64,000 bases of DNA from positions 23,307 to 87,306 of the forward strand of contig NZ_JACVQA010000009.1 in assembly GCF_018881595.1 (NCBI RefSeq), read 5' to 3'. Shown in pieces: positions 31,074 through 40,192 of this stretch; the stretch's first letter is position 1, and the number at the start of each line of letters is the position of its first letter. A program made the position numbers and the translations under genes. Source of the stretch: Polynucleobacter sp. UK-Gri1-W3. Lineage in GTDB: Bacteria > Pseudomonadota > Gammaproteobacteria > Burkholderiales > Burkholderiaceae. The notes beneath the pieces were generated by a model. That model saw only the letters and a list, made by a program, of their open reading frames with translations. It made no database searches and was not told the DNA's origin.

Positions 31074-31317
31074 GTGTTTTTGGGAGTTTTTTTAGGAATT
31101 TCCCTAGTGTTTACAAACACTTAGCGTCATGTGTTGAGAAAATGGTGATAGTAAAATAGCTACTTGAAACAATGGCTTGGAAAATATACTTAAGAATAGA
31201 TCTTAGCTATTTGGCTAGATAATCCCTAAATATACTGTATTTAAAAACAGTAATTGGTAAAGAATATATTTGGAATTAACTAGAAACTGATTTGGTTAAT
31301 TAAATCCAATTTCAGTT
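31074..31317. other. AT-rich intergenic region between the dcw promoter and coq7
   Basis: No supported gene. It is AT-rich with two small inverted repeats: TACTGT/ACAGTA around an 8-base loop (31233-31252) and AAACTGA...TCAGTTT at 31284-31318 touching the coq7 stop, an imperfect stem that might serve as the coq7 terminator. No RNA gene was recognised. Confidence 0.5.
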
Positions 31318-31947
31318 TTAAATTTTGTAAGCAGTAGTAGTCATTATCTTTGACATAACCTGCATTATTTTTTGAACGGGCTCTGGCAAATTTACGCCAC
31401 CAGCATCTTTTGCGGCCTGTCCGTGAATAATTTCATCGATGCGCATTTGGTCAACAATTGCTCGAGATCGCTGATCATCTTTAGGTAATTTTTCAAGATG
31501 ACTTTCTAGATGATTCTCAACTTGTTTTTCTGTTTCAGCAACGAAACCCAAACTCCACTTATCTCCCGCTAAGCCAGCTGCCAAGCCGATTGCAAAGGAT
31601 CCCGCATACCAAAGTGGATTAAGATAACTGGTGTGTGACCCAAGCTCTTGAAGGCGAGTTTCACACCACGCAAGATGATCCATCTCCTCTTGCGCAGAGT
31701 GATCTAGCATCTCCCGAATTTCTGGATTTCGTGCGACTAATTTTTGCGATTGATAGAGCGCTTGCGCACAAACTTCACCAACGTGATTCACGCGCATGAG
31801 TCCTGCTGCATGTTTACGTTCAGCAGCATCTAACCCTAAATTACCCCCTGCATCAGACTCTGGGATAGGTCTATGGGCATTAGCACCCCCAACTACTGAC
31901 CGAAGCGCAGAATCAAACTCCAGAATGAGGCGATCAATCGAGGACAT
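31318..31947 (-). CDS. coq7: Demethoxyubiquinone hydroxylase Coq7
   Basis: Di-iron membrane-associated monooxygenase for the penultimate ring hydroxylation of ubiquinone synthesis. Paired metal-ligand helices are visible: [14 protein letters not shown] with E, and [13 protein letters not shown] with the E-x-x-H motif, and the later half with [10 protein letters not shown] and [14 protein letters not shown]. 209 residues. It begins 5 bp after bioB and is presumably co-transcribed with it, though the two pathways are unrelated. Enteric bacteria use UbiF for this step; Coq7 is usual in betaproteobacteria. Confidence 0.93.
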   Translation of the reverse strand: MSSIDRLILEFDSALRSVVGGANAHRPIPESDAGGNLGLDAAERKHAAGLMRVNHVGEVCAQALYQSQKLVARNPEIREMLDHSAQEEMDHLAWCETRLQELGSHTSYLNPLWYAGSFAIGLAAGLAGDKWSLGFVAETEKQVENHLESHLEKLPKDDQRSRAIVDQMRIDEIIHGQAAKDAGGVNLPEPVQKIMQVMSKIMTTTAYKI

Positions 31948-31952
31948 AAAAA

Positions 31953-33002
31953 CTAGACTAAAACCTCAGCTTTACAGCTTTGCTTGGTCTTCAAACCAAG
32001 CTCTGCCAAGAGCTCACGGTCTTGTTCTGCCTCCGGGTTACCTGTAGTGAGCAGTTGCTCACCATAGAAAATCGAATTGGCGCCAGCCATAAAACACATA
32101 GCTTGAACTGCCCTACCGAGCTCCTGACGACCAGCGGATAAACGGACTCGGGCCTTAGGCATAGAGATCCTTGCAACCGCAATGGTTCTCACAAACTCCA
32201 GTGGATCCAAAGGCTTTTGCTCTGCCAATGGCGTACCAGCCACTGGAACCAAATGATTAATGGGCACAGACTCTGGATAAGGACTCAAATTGGCCAAGCG
32301 GGCTAAAAATGCAGCTCGTTGCTGTCTAGATTCGCCCATTCCAACAATACCGCCGCAGCAAACAGACATGCCAGCAGCGCGGACATTAGAAATCGTATCC
32401 AAGCGATCTTGATAGCCGCGGGTAGAGATCACAGAGCGATAAAAATCTTCGCTGGTATCTAAGTTATGGTTGTAAAAATCTAGGCCAGCCTCTTGCAAAG
32501 CCAGGGCTTGATCAGCCTCCAGCATGCCTAGGGTGGCGCAAGTCTCTAAACCCAGGGCTTTCACACCCTTGATCATGGCGGTGACTTTTTCAATATCACG
32601 ATCTTTGGGCTCGCGCCAAGCGGCACCCATACAGAAACGGTTAGAACCGGCAGCTTTAGCAGCCTTAGCAGCCTCTAGAACCTCTTCTAAGCCCATCAAC
32701 TTCTCAGCCTTGAGGTCGGTGTCATAACGGGCAGCTTGAGGGCAGTAAGCGCAGTCTTCAGGGCAGCCGCCTGTCTTGATTGACAACAAAGTGGCTAATT
32801 CCACATCACCGTCTGGAAAATATGACTTATGAGTCTCTTGAGCCTTAAGCATTAACTCATTTAAGGGAAGGGCAAATAAGGCCTCAACTTGAGCCACTGA
32901 CCACTCGCCAGATACTGGGACCCCTATATTTGTATCCTGATGCAAATCCGCTTTGGATTTGAACTGGGTCAAGGGTTTTTCAACGGTTTGAGTGTCCTGC
33001 AT
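31953..33002 (-). CDS. bioB: Biotin synthase BioB
   Basis: Radical SAM enzyme inserting sulfur into dethiobiotin. The [4Fe-4S] motif C-x3-C-x2-C is present as [10 protein letters not shown], followed by [12 protein letters not shown], the [10 protein letters not shown] block and the arginine/cysteine residues of the [2Fe-2S] site. I start it at ATG 33002 (349 aa); the frame continues to a TTG at 33032 but the extra residues lack family character. It is divergent from bioA-bioF-bioD across about 90 bp. No BirA-type operator (TTGTAAACC-like) was seen. Confidence 0.95.
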   Translation of the reverse strand: MQDTQTVEKPLTQFKSKADLHQDTNIGVPVSGEWSVAQVEALFALPLNELMLKAQETHKSYFPDGDVELATLLSIKTGGCPEDCAYCPQAARYDTDLKAEKLMGLEEVLEAAKAAKAAGSNRFCMGAAWREPKDRDIEKVTAMIKGVKALGLETCATLGMLEADQALALQEAGLDFYNHNLDTSEDFYRSVISTRGYQDRLDTISNVRAAGMSVCCGGIVGMGESRQQRAAFLARLANLSPYPESVPINHLVPVAGTPLAEQKPLDPLEFVRTIAVARISMPKARVRLSAGRQELGRAVQAMCFMAGANSIFYGEQLLTTGNPEAEQDRELLAELGLKTKQSCKAEVLV

Positions 33003-33091
33003 GGGCAAATTCCAGAAAATGGGTAGATTCAAGGCATAAACATAACAGATACAAGCCTAAATTTGGAAAAACTAGTGTTCAAATATCAAAC

Positions 33092-34438
33092 ATGAAGGTT
33101 ATTTCTGATTTAAATCAAACCCCCCTCGTTGATCGCAGCCTAGCCGCCGTTTGGCACCCATGCACCCAAATGAAACAGCATGAGTCCTTTCCCCTAGTTG
33201 CCATTGCAAAGGGTAAGGGTGCGTGGCTCTATGATGAAAATGGAAAAGTCCTACTCGATTCCATCAGCTCTTGGTGGACCAATTTATTTGGTCACTCCAA
33301 TCCACGCATCAATCAAGCCATTACTGCGCAACTTGAAAAAATCGAGCATGTCATGCTCGCAGGATTTACCCATCAGCCAGTCGTTGAGTTATCAGAAAAA
33401 CTTTCTGCACTCACCAGTCACCACTTAGGTCATGTCTTCTACGCATCTGATGGCGCATCTGCTGTGGAGATTGCATTAAAGATGAGCCACCACTACTGGC
33501 AACTGAATGGCAAGCCGCAAAAGAAAAAGTTTGTTTGCTTGGAGAATGGTTACCACGGAGAAACACTCGGTGCACTAGCCGTCACCGACGTTGCTATTTT
33601 TCGAGAGGCCTATGGCTCACTCTTGCAAGACGTGTTCACGATTACCTCGCCAGATGCCCGTAAAGCAAAAGCAGGCGAGAGCTCAGAAGATGTCGCAAAG
33701 CATGCAGCCAAACAACTTGAAGAATTATTAACAAGAGAGCATCACAATATTGCCGCCATCATTGTCGAGCCCTTGGTGCAATGTGCTGGTCAGATGGCCA
33801 TGCACTCCTCTGAATATGTCCGCTTAGTAAGGAAGTTATGCGATCGATATGAGGTGCATCTGATAGCCGATGAGATTGCAGTGGGCTGTGGGCGCAGTGG
33901 TAAATTTTTCGCTTGTGAGCATGCTGGTGTCTGGCCAGACTTTCTAACACTTTCAAAAGGTATTAGCGGCGGATATTTGCCGTTATCACTTTGCCTAACC
34001 ACTGATCAGATTTATCAAGCTTTTTATGGCGATCAGACTCAGCAAGGGTTTTTGCATTCTCATTCTTATACCGGTAATCCATTAGCCTGTGCTGCGGCCC
34101 TGGCCTGTCTTGAGATATTTGAAACAGACAAAGTACTAGAGAAAAATATTGGGCGCTCTCAAGATTTAGCAGCTGCATTTATGTGGGCAAAAACTGATTC
34201 TCGAATTGAGCATTGGCGCCAACAAGGAATGATTTTGGCATTCGATATTAAAAATAATTGTCTTAAAGACCCAAAAATATTTGCACGTACAATGTTTGCA
34301 AATAGTTTGAATGAAGGTGTATTGATCAGACCAATCGGCAATACTATCTATGTCATGCCGCCCTATATTTTGTCCCCTGCACAAACTATGCAATTAGGCA
34401 AAGCTGTGCAAATTGCCCTTGAGAAAACATTGGCATGA
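33092..34438 (+). CDS. bioA: Adenosylmethionine--8-amino-7-oxononanoate aminotransferase BioA
   Basis: PLP-dependent class III aminotransferase making 7,8-diaminopelargonate. Typical segments: WHPCTQMKQHE at the N-terminus, DSISSWWTNLFGHSNPRIN, the ENGYHGETLGALAVTD block, IADEIAVGCGRSG with the PLP aspartate and LSKGISGGYLPLS with the PLP lysine. 448 residues. bioF begins inside its last codons (ATGA). Confidence 0.96.
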   Translation: MKVISDLNQTPLVDRSLAAVWHPCTQMKQHESFPLVAIAKGKGAWLYDENGKVLLDSISSWWTNLFGHSNPRINQAITAQLEKIEHVMLAGFTHQPVVELSEKLSALTSHHLGHVFYASDGASAVEIALKMSHHYWQLNGKPQKKKFVCLENGYHGETLGALAVTDVAIFREAYGSLLQDVFTITSPDARKAKAGESSEDVAKHAAKQLEELLTREHHNIAAIIVEPLVQCAGQMAMHSSEYVRLVRKLCDRYEVHLIADEIAVGCGRSGKFFACEHAGVWPDFLTLSKGISGGYLPLSLCLTTDQIYQAFYGDQTQQGFLHSHSYTGNPLACAAALACLEIFETDKVLEKNIGRSQDLAAAFMWAKTDSRIEHWRQQGMILAFDIKNNCLKDPKIFARTMFANSLNEGVLIRPIGNTIYVMPPYILSPAQTMQLGKAVQIALEKTLA

Positions 34439-35682
34439 CCAACTCTGCAAACACATTCAAAGCCATCAATTTGGCGCAAGAACAAATTGCTGACCTTGAG
34501 TCGCAATTACTCAAACGTAAACTCAGGGCCACAGAATCTCCCTGCGATACCAAAGCTTTGGTTAAAGGGCGGGAATTAAAGGCATTCTGTAGCAATGACT
34601 ATCTGGGGCTAGCAAACCATCCAGAACTGATTGAAGCGCTGGCTGAAGGCGGTAAAAAGTATGGGGTAGGTAGCGGAGCCTCCCATCTTATTAGTGGTCA
34701 TAGCATCGCTCATGAGCTCCTTGAAAAACAATTAGCCTCTTTTCAAGAGCAACATATCCCAAATGCACGTGCACTCTTTTTTAGTACTGGCTATCTCGCA
34801 AATCTCACTGCCATTACAGCCCTAGCAAGACTTGCACCACAAAAATCTACCAGCATATATTCGGCAAAGTTAAATCATGCATCTTTAATTGATGGCATTC
34901 GTTTGGCAGCCGCACAAACTCAAGCCAGCGTCTCTCTGTTTGATCATACGAACATTGACTCATTAAGCGAACTACTCAAGACAGATCAGAATCCTCTAAA
35001 GATTATTGTTACTGATGGTGTCTTTAGTATGGATGGTGATCTCGCTCCAATAAAAGAACTATTAAAGCTTGCTGAACAATACGATGCACTTTTGTTGGTA
35101 GATGATGCTCACGGCTTCGGAGTTTTAGGAAAACTAGGTCACGGTATTTTGGAGCAAGGAAATATCTGCTCCGATCGAATGATTTATATCGGCACTCTTG
35201 GTAAAGCTGCCGGCGTCAGCGGCGCATTTGTTTGCGCACAATCAACATTCATTGAGTGGCTGATTCAAAAGGGTCGTCCTTTTATTTACAGTACAGCAAC
35301 CCCACCTGCAATTGCGCATACTTTATCTAAGAGCCTAGAAATTATTAGCGGTGATGAAGGAAGTAATCGTCGCACTCAACTCAATAAACTCATTCGCATC
35401 TGGCAAGATGAGATGCAGTTTTCTCAATGGGAAAAAGTTCCTTCTTGCACCGCAATTCAACCTGTGATTTTGGGTAGCAATGCCAATGCTTTGCTTGCAG
35501 CCCAGTTATTGGATGAAGCGGGGTATTGGATTCCGGCTATTCGGCCCCCTACCGTGCCCAATGGCAGCGCAAGATTGCGTATTACCTTTTCTGCCAATCA
35601 CAGCGAGGCAGATTTACGTCAATTAATCATTAGCTTGAAAGCCATTGAACAGCAGGTGATCGAAAAGGCATCTCATGAGTAA
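34435..35682 (+). CDS. bioF: 8-amino-7-oxononanoate synthase BioF
   Basis: PLP enzyme joining pimeloyl-thioester and alanine. FCSNDYLGLANHPE, GSGASHLISGHS, VTDGVFSMDGDLAPI, VDDAHGFGVLG and the lysine-containing IGTLGKAAGVSGAFV are all present. 415 residues, of which about the first 30 and last 10 are less conserved. Overlaps bioA by 4 bp and bioD by 8 bp, so the three are tightly coupled. Confidence 0.95.
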   Translation: MTNSANTFKAINLAQEQIADLESQLLKRKLRATESPCDTKALVKGRELKAFCSNDYLGLANHPELIEALAEGGKKYGVGSGASHLISGHSIAHELLEKQLASFQEQHIPNARALFFSTGYLANLTAITALARLAPQKSTSIYSAKLNHASLIDGIRLAAAQTQASVSLFDHTNIDSLSELLKTDQNPLKIIVTDGVFSMDGDLAPIKELLKLAEQYDALLLVDDAHGFGVLGKLGHGILEQGNICSDRMIYIGTLGKAAGVSGAFVCAQSTFIEWLIQKGRPFIYSTATPPAIAHTLSKSLEIISGDEGSNRRTQLNKLIRIWQDEMQFSQWEKVPSCTAIQPVILGSNANALLAAQLLDEAGYWIPAIRPPTVPNGSARLRITFSANHSEADLRQLIISLKAIEQQVIEKASHE

Positions 35683-36430
35683 GCTCACAAGCAAGCTCAC
35701 AAGCAAGCTCACAAGCAAGCTCAACGGCTTCTTTGTCACCGGCACCGATACTGAGGTTGGTAAAACCTTAGTAAGCGGAGCACTCATTCTGAAATTACGC
35801 GAACAAGGAGTGAAAGCTATCGGCTTTAAGCCAGTAGTTGCCGGAACTTACCTAGATTCAGAGGGTCTCACTCAGAACGAAGATATTGAAACCCTTCGAC
35901 TTGCCTCTAACCTCGGCTCCCTTAAATTAAGTTTGTGTCCCTATGTATTGGATCAGCCAGCCGCGCCTCATCTCGTAGCAAAGCACCAGGGATTAAAGCT
36001 TGAAATGGGTGTTATTGCTGAGGCATTTGAGGAGGTTCAAAAACATGCAGACTGGGTCGTAGTCGAAGGCGCTGGCGGTTTGTTAATTCCACTAAATGAA
36101 AATGAGAACTTAAGTGATTTCGCGCAGGCAATTGATTTACCAGTCATTCTCGTAGTGGGCATGAAGTTAGGCTGTATAAATCACGCCCTCCTCAATTATG
36201 AGGCACTCAAAGCACGCAATTTAAATATCGCTGGATGGGTAGCCAACTCCCTATCCACGGAAATGCCACTTCTTCAAGAAAACCTAGAGACCTTACAAGT
36301 CAGAATGGATGCCCCTTTTCTGGGCCTCATTCCAACACTTCCAAAAGAACTTCAAAAAGCCATTAATGGCCCATATTCCATTGAGGCCCTGATTTTTGCT
36401 GCAAAGCACATTCAATTGCCTAAGCAATAA
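35675..36430 (+). CDS. bioD: Dethiobiotin synthetase BioD
   Basis: ATP-dependent closure of the ureido ring. P-loop GTDTEVGKT is at residues 22-30, then VEGAGGLLIPL and the C-terminal nucleotide-binding region. 251 residues. The N-terminus is unusual: four SKLT/SKLN units in a row encoded by a 12-bp tandem repeat directly after the ATG, probably a disordered extension. The start ATG overlaps the bioF 3' end by 8 bp. bioC and bioH-like genes are not in the window, so the pimelate part must be elsewhere. Confidence 0.94.
   Translation: MSKLTSKLTSKLTSKLNGFFVTGTDTEVGKTLVSGALILKLREQGVKAIGFKPVVAGTYLDSEGLTQNEDIETLRLASNLGSLKLSLCPYVLDQPAAPHLVAKHQGLKLEMGVIAEAFEEVQKHADWVVVEGAGGLLIPLNENENLSDFAQAIDLPVILVVGMKLGCINHALLNYEALKARNLNIAGWVANSLSTEMPLLQENLETLQVRMDAPFLGLIPTLPKELQKAINGPYSIEALIFAAKHIQLPKQ
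35678..35723 (+). repeat. 12-bp in-frame tandem repeat at the 5' end of bioD
   Basis: The unit AGCAAGCTCACA (Ser-Lys-Leu-Thr) occurs about 3.8 times without interruption, the first copy having T in place of C in its first codon. The length is a multiple of three, so gain or loss of a unit changes the protein by four residues without a frameshift. It begins right after the start codon. Confidence 0.9.
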
Positions 36431-36474
36431 CAAGCATTCACTCCCATCCTAGGGCATATCAAAAGACTTTCGGA

Positions 36475-36480
36475 TAAGAT
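36475..36480 (+). promoter_or_regulatory. -10-like box directly before the M20 amidohydrolase gene
   Basis: TAAGAT ends 6 nt before the ATG. No convincing -35 box or normally spaced Shine-Dalgarno sequence is present (TAAGGA touches the ATG). One of several genes here with this arrangement. Confidence 0.4.
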
Positions 36481-36486
36481 TAAGGA

Positions 36487-37683
36487 ATGCATTTAATCCC
36501 AGAAATTACTGACTCCGCGGAAGCCATTCAAGAAATTCGACGCAATATTCATGCGCATCCTGAATTACGCTTCGAAGAAAATCGCACAGCTGATCTCGTA
36601 GCGAAAGCACTTTCTAGCTGGGGAATTACTGTTTACCGCGGCATGGGAAAAACAGGCGTAGTTGGTCGACTAGATGGTGACTTAGGTCCAGGAAAGATGA
36701 TTGGCCTTCGTGCTGATATGGATGCACTGCCATTACAAGAGCACAATAACTTTGCTCATGCTTCAAAAAATCCTGGAAAGATGCATGCGTGTGGACATGA
36801 TGGACATACGGCAATGCTCTTGGGGGCCGCACAATATTTATCAAATCATCGCGACTTTAAAGGTACTGTGATTTTTATTTTCCAACCAGCTGAAGAAGGT
36901 GGTGCTGGTGCGAATGAAATGATCAAGGATGGACTCTTTAAAGAGTTTCCATGCGATGCGGTATTTGGTTTGCATAACTGGCCTGGTTTTGCGGCAGGTC
37001 ACTTTGGAGTTACTGCTGGTCCCATGATGGCATCTAGTAATACTTTTGAAATCAACATCACGGGCAAAGGTGGGCATGCCGCCCTTCCTCATAACAGTGC
37101 AGATCCAGTATTTGCTGGTGCACAAGTAGTGCTTGCCTTGCAAAGCATCATCACTCGCAACAAGCGCCCTATAGATGCTGCAGTTTTATCGATTACACAA
37201 TTTCATGCGGGTGAGACTAGCAATGTCATTCCCGATAGCGCCTTCATTGGCGGCACAGTACGCACCTTTACTCTAGATGTATTGGATCTCATAGAACAAC
37301 GGCTCCGAGAAATCGCCCATAGTGTTGCAGGTGCATTTGATTGCCAAGCTGAAATTACCTTCTCTAGAAATTACCCACCCCTTATTAATCATGCAAATGA
37401 AGTTAAATTTGCAACAGAGGTGATGAGCGAATTGGTTGGCGAACAAAACGTGAATAGCTCTATTGATCCAACGATGGGTGCTGAAGACTTTGCATTTATG
37501 TTGCTTGAAAAGCCAGGCTGTTACGTATTTTTAGGAAATGGCGATGGCGATCATCGCTCTGTGGGTCATGGCATGGGTCCATGCCACTTGCATAACCCCT
37601 CATATGATTTCAATGACTCTTTGATTCCAGTTGGCGTGAGCTATTGGGTCAAACTAGCTCAACGCTTCCTAGAAAAAAACTAA
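36487..37683 (+). CDS. M20 family amidohydrolase (hippurate hydrolase-like)
   Basis: A 398-residue two-metal aminoacylase of the M20D group (HipO/AbgB/IAA-amino acid hydrolase). Metal-site motifs: LRADMDALP, KMHACGHDGHTAML, QPAEEGGAGANEM and the C-terminal MGAEDFAFM. The dimerisation domain (GKGGHAALPHNSADPV) lies between. It acts on N-acyl amino acids, but the exact substrate cannot be read. No signal peptide. It is a single gene, convergent with the enoyl-CoA hydratase gene. Confidence 0.9.
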   Translation: MHLIPEITDSAEAIQEIRRNIHAHPELRFEENRTADLVAKALSSWGITVYRGMGKTGVVGRLDGDLGPGKMIGLRADMDALPLQEHNNFAHASKNPGKMHACGHDGHTAMLLGAAQYLSNHRDFKGTVIFIFQPAEEGGAGANEMIKDGLFKEFPCDAVFGLHNWPGFAAGHFGVTAGPMMASSNTFEINITGKGGHAALPHNSADPVFAGAQVVLALQSIITRNKRPIDAAVLSITQFHAGETSNVIPDSAFIGGTVRTFTLDVLDLIEQRLREIAHSVAGAFDCQAEITFSRNYPPLINHANEVKFATEVMSELVGEQNVNSSIDPTMGAEDFAFMLLEKPGCYVFLGNGDGDHRSVGHGMGPCHLHNPSYDFNDSLIPVGVSYWVKLAQRFLEKN

Positions 37684-37703
37684 ACTCGTTTAACGTACTG
37701 CAG

Positions 37704-38480
37704 TTAAGAGTTCGTAAATTTGGCTGGGCGTTTTTCTATAAACGCTGCCATACCTTCTTTTTGGTCATTCATTCCAAAGCAAGTGTGGAAGAGACGGCGT
37801 TCAAAATGAATACCTTCAGACAAGGTAGTCTCATAGGCGGTATTGATACTTTCTTTCACCATCATTGCAGTCAGTAAAGGCATATCTGCAATGCCTTTAG
37901 CAATTGCCTTCACTTCTTTCAATAAGTCTGCTTGCGGAAAGATGCGCGCCACTAAACCTGAACGCTCGGCCTCGGCAGCATCCATCATGCGACCTGTCAG
38001 AGCAAGGTCCATAGCCTTTGCTTTCGATACTGCACGCGGTAAACGTTGCGTACCACCAGCGCCTGGAATAATGCCGAGCTTCACTTCAGGCTGTGCAAAT
38101 TTAGCGTTATCAGCAGCCATAATGGTGTCGCACATCATGGCCAACTCACAGCCACCACCAAGCGCATAACCAGATACTGCAGCGATTACTGGTTTACGAA
38201 CTTTTTTAATCTCTTCCCAATTACGGGTAATAAAGTCGCCGCGATAGACATCCTTCAATCCATATTTAGCCATAGAAGCAATATCTGCTCCAGCAGCAAA
38301 TGCTTTTTCACTACCAGTAACAATCATGCAACCAATATTGTCATCTGCATCAAACGCCAATAATGCAGCACCAAGCTCTTCCATGAGTTGATCATTCAAC
38401 GCATTTAGTACTTCGGGACGATTTAAGGTGATGGTGGCAACCTTACCTTCTACTTCAGTCAGAATTGTTTTGTAGCTCAT
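37704..38480 (-). CDS. Enoyl-CoA hydratase
   Basis: A 258-residue crotonase-family protein. The oxyanion-hole segments (AFAAGADI and GYALGGGCELAM) and both catalytic glutamates, E112 (GGGCELAM) and E132 (AQPEVKLGIIPGAGGTQRL), are present, so hydratase activity on short- to medium-chain enoyl-CoA is likely. It is monocistronic, 27 bp upstream of mltA on the same strand, not near other beta-oxidation genes. An inverted repeat (AACTC..GAGTT) at its 3' end may serve as a weak terminator. Confidence 0.92.
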   Translation of the reverse strand: MSYKTILTEVEGKVATITLNRPEVLNALNDQLMEELGAALLAFDADDNIGCMIVTGSEKAFAAGADIASMAKYGLKDVYRGDFITRNWEEIKKVRKPVIAAVSGYALGGGCELAMMCDTIMAADNAKFAQPEVKLGIIPGAGGTQRLPRAVSKAKAMDLALTGRMMDAAEAERSGLVARIFPQADLLKEVKAIAKGIADMPLLTAMMVKESINTAYETTLSEGIHFERRLFHTCFGMNDQKEGMAAFIEKRPAKFTNS

Positions 38481-38507
38481 GACCTTCTTTCGGTGATATG
38501 TATTTGA

Positions 38508-39638
38508 TTAACGTGGAAGTAATAACCACATCTTGCCATTTTGTTTCATGCGACCCGCCATTTCTCCAGCAGAATCTCCAGACCCCCAATAGTAGTCTGC
38601 TCTTACGCCACCCACAATGGCTTTACCCGTATCTTGAGCCATGACTAATTTTTGCAAAGGCTGACTACTCAATGGTTTAGTGGTCGCTAAAAAGACAGGT
38701 GCACCCAATGGCAAAGCTTGTAAGTCTACGGCAATACTGCGTTCACCAGTCAGCGGAACTCCTAGGGCTCCATTGGGGCCGAGATCTGCCGCCACATTAC
38801 CCGGTAACTCTTTGAAGAAAACAAAACGAGGGTTCGCGTTCAGCATTTCATTCACTTGGCCGGGATTACGTTTTGCCCATTGAGAGATGCCTTGCATGGT
38901 GGCTTCGCTGCGAGTAATTTCCTTGCGATCTAACAACCACTGAGCAAATGATTTGAATGGTTGATCATTGGTGCCAGCATAACCAAGGCGCAAGATGCGA
39001 CCATCTTCAAGACGAATTTTTCCAGAGCCTTGGATTTGCATAAAGGCAGCTGCTACTGGGTCCTGTACCCATACAATTTCAGAACCCTGCAATATGCCAG
39101 AGCTCATGAGTTCGGCGCGGCTTGGGCCTGGGTTAGGTTTAGATTTGCGCCATGCGTTAGGGTAGCTATAGAGCGGTACGTTATAAGTACTGGTACGGGT
39201 TTGAGAGCCATTCATCACCGGCTCGTAATAACCAGTAATTAAGCCCGTGTCACTACCTGAGCTATTGCGAATTTCATAAGCTTGAAAATTACTTTCGAAG
39301 TATTTGCGAATCGCCTGTGTATCCCTGTTCGGTACATTGTTAGCTTGATTACAGACCTGTCGCCAATTCACTTCGCTATTTTTCTTACGTAAAGCATCGC
39401 AACTTTTTAACCAAGCTGGCCAAGCTTGAGATAGATCGTCTTCTTGCCACCCTGGCAAAGCTTGCCAAGAGATTGCACTGAAGCTGGCGATCGAAGAGCT
39501 ATAACTTGTTGGTGATGCGCCAGAAACGCCAGTACGGGATCCTGTGCTGCGAGTAGGGGGTGCTGAACACCCTGCAATCAAGCTCGCTATGAAGATAGCG
39601 AATACACTTAACGAAACCAATTTAAATTTAGAAATCAT
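38508..39638 (-). CDS. mltA: Membrane-bound lytic murein transglycosylase A (MltA), lipoprotein
   Basis: Cleaves peptidoglycan glycan strands with formation of 1,6-anhydro-MurNAc, anchored in the outer membrane. I start at ATG 39638 (376 aa): this gives MISKFKLVSLSVFAIFIAS followed by lipobox LIAGC, whereas a frame extension to 39743 would add 35 hydrophilic residues before the signal. MltA domain segments YYEPVMNGS, AAAFMQIQGSGKI, and the 3D-like end with MAQDTGKAIVGGVRADYYWG (DTG at 335-337) are clear. A small plus-strand frame starts within the same ATG region. Confidence 0.92.
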   Translation of the reverse strand: MISKFKLVSLSVFAIFIASLIAGCSAPPTRSTGSRTGVSGASPTSYSSSIASFSAISWQALPGWQEDDLSQAWPAWLKSCDALRKKNSEVNWRQVCNQANNVPNRDTQAIRKYFESNFQAYEIRNSSGSDTGLITGYYEPVMNGSQTRTSTYNVPLYSYPNAWRKSKPNPGPSRAELMSSGILQGSEIVWVQDPVAAAFMQIQGSGKIRLEDGRILRLGYAGTNDQPFKSFAQWLLDRKEITRSEATMQGISQWAKRNPGQVNEMLNANPRFVFFKELPGNVAADLGPNGALGVPLTGERSIAVDLQALPLGAPVFLATTKPLSSQPLQKLVMAQDTGKAIVGGVRADYYWGSGDSAGEMAGRMKQNGKMWLLLPR

Positions 39639-39750
39639 GATTGCCAATTTACTCGATGAATACCCAATGCTTTTGTTCGCTTTTGAGGGCGCTGTTGCCT
39701 TAGGACTTTTGCTGTTTATTGTCTTATGGACAGGCAAGGGCAAGAAATAG
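39637..39750 (+). CDS. Candidate small membrane protein (37 aa), divergent from mltA
   Basis: A short frame beginning MIANLLDEYPML, with one hydrophobic helix (AFEGAVALGLLLFIVLW) and a basic tail TGKGKK, the layout of small inner-membrane proteins. Its ATG overlaps the mltA ATG on the other strand (CATGA). It has no clear Shine-Dalgarno sequence. It may be real, since the helix and positive-inside tail are coherent, or only the antisense of the mltA leader. Not recognised as a known family. Confidence 0.35.
   Translation: MIANLLDEYPMLLFAFEGAVALGLLLFIVLWTGKGKK
39646..39651 (-). promoter_or_regulatory. -10-like box directly before mltA
   Basis: On the minus strand TAAATT ends 7 nt before the mltA ATG and no Shine-Dalgarno sequence is seen. 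No good -35 box. Fits the leaderless pattern found elsewhere in the window. Confidence 0.3.
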
Positions 39751-39760
39751 GATTTTCTAC

Positions 39761-39780
39761 ACCCTGTATTAATGCAGGGT
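39761..39780. terminator. Hairpin at the apaG 3' end
   Basis: ACCCTG (39761-39766) pairs with CAGGGT (39775-39780) around an 8-base loop that contains the apaG stop. No strong T-run follows in either direction, so termination is possible but weakly supported. Confidence 0.35.
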
Positions 39781-40161
39781 ACGTGGCATCACTAGGGCAA
39801 ATTCTGGAATGGGGGCCTGAAAGAACTGGGCATCCTCAGTAACGCAGAAATATTCCCCACGCATTGTTCCTGCGGGAGTGGGTAAGGTAGCCCAGCTGGT
39901 GTACTCAAAATGCTCACCAGAGCGCAATAATGGCTGTTGCCCCACTACCCCCAAGCCACGAACCTCCTGGACATCGTTATCCCCGTCGGTAATGAACCAA
40001 TGGCGTGCAATCAGCTGAATACTAGCTGTTCCAGTATTGCGAATGGTGACCGTATAAGCAAAGGCAAATTGGCGGTTATCGGGGTCAGATTGCTCTGGAA
40101 GGTACTGGGCTTTCACCGTTACAGTCATTTCATGGGGATTCATGCTCGAATTCTGCTTCAT
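39769..40161 (-). CDS. apaG: Co2+/Mg2+ efflux-associated protein ApaG
   Basis: A 130-residue fibronectin-III-like beta sandwich of the ApaG/DUF525 family. TVTIRNTGTASIQLIARHWFITDG, VRGLGVVGQQPLL, the Y-x-S-x-x-x-L-x-T-P-x-G-x-MRGEY block are all typical. The biochemical role is not settled; it was named from its neighbour apaH and tied to divalent-cation sensitivity. Here it is divergent from rpe, with a CTAGAATCTAG near-palindrome in the 31-bp gap. Confidence 0.93.
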   Translation of the reverse strand: MKQNSSMNPHEMTVTVKAQYLPEQSDPDNRQFAFAYTVTIRNTGTASIQLIARHWFITDGDNDVQEVRGLGVVGQQPLLRSGEHFEYTSWATLPTPAGTMRGEYFCVTEDAQFFQAPIPEFALVMPRTLH

Positions 40162-40180
40162 CCTGAATCCAACTGCAAGC

Positions 40181-40186
40181 TAGAAT
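40181..40186 (+). promoter_or_regulatory. -10-like box directly before rpe
   Basis: TAGAAT ends 6 nt before the rpe ATG; it is part of CTAGAATCTAG, whose other strand offers TAGATT for divergent apaG. The -35 region is weak (TTCATC). If used, the rpe-trp mRNA would begin at or next to the start codon. Confidence 0.45.
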
Positions 40187-40192
40187 CTAGGG

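Noticed and set aside
33003..33091. BirA operator between bioB and bioA
   Set aside because: No TTGTAAACC/GGTTTACAA-like palindrome was found in the divergent gap.
37683..37712. Terminator between the M20 gene and the enoyl-CoA hydratase gene
   Set aside because: The inverted repeat is interrupted and lacks a T-run on either strand, so I did not list it as a feature.
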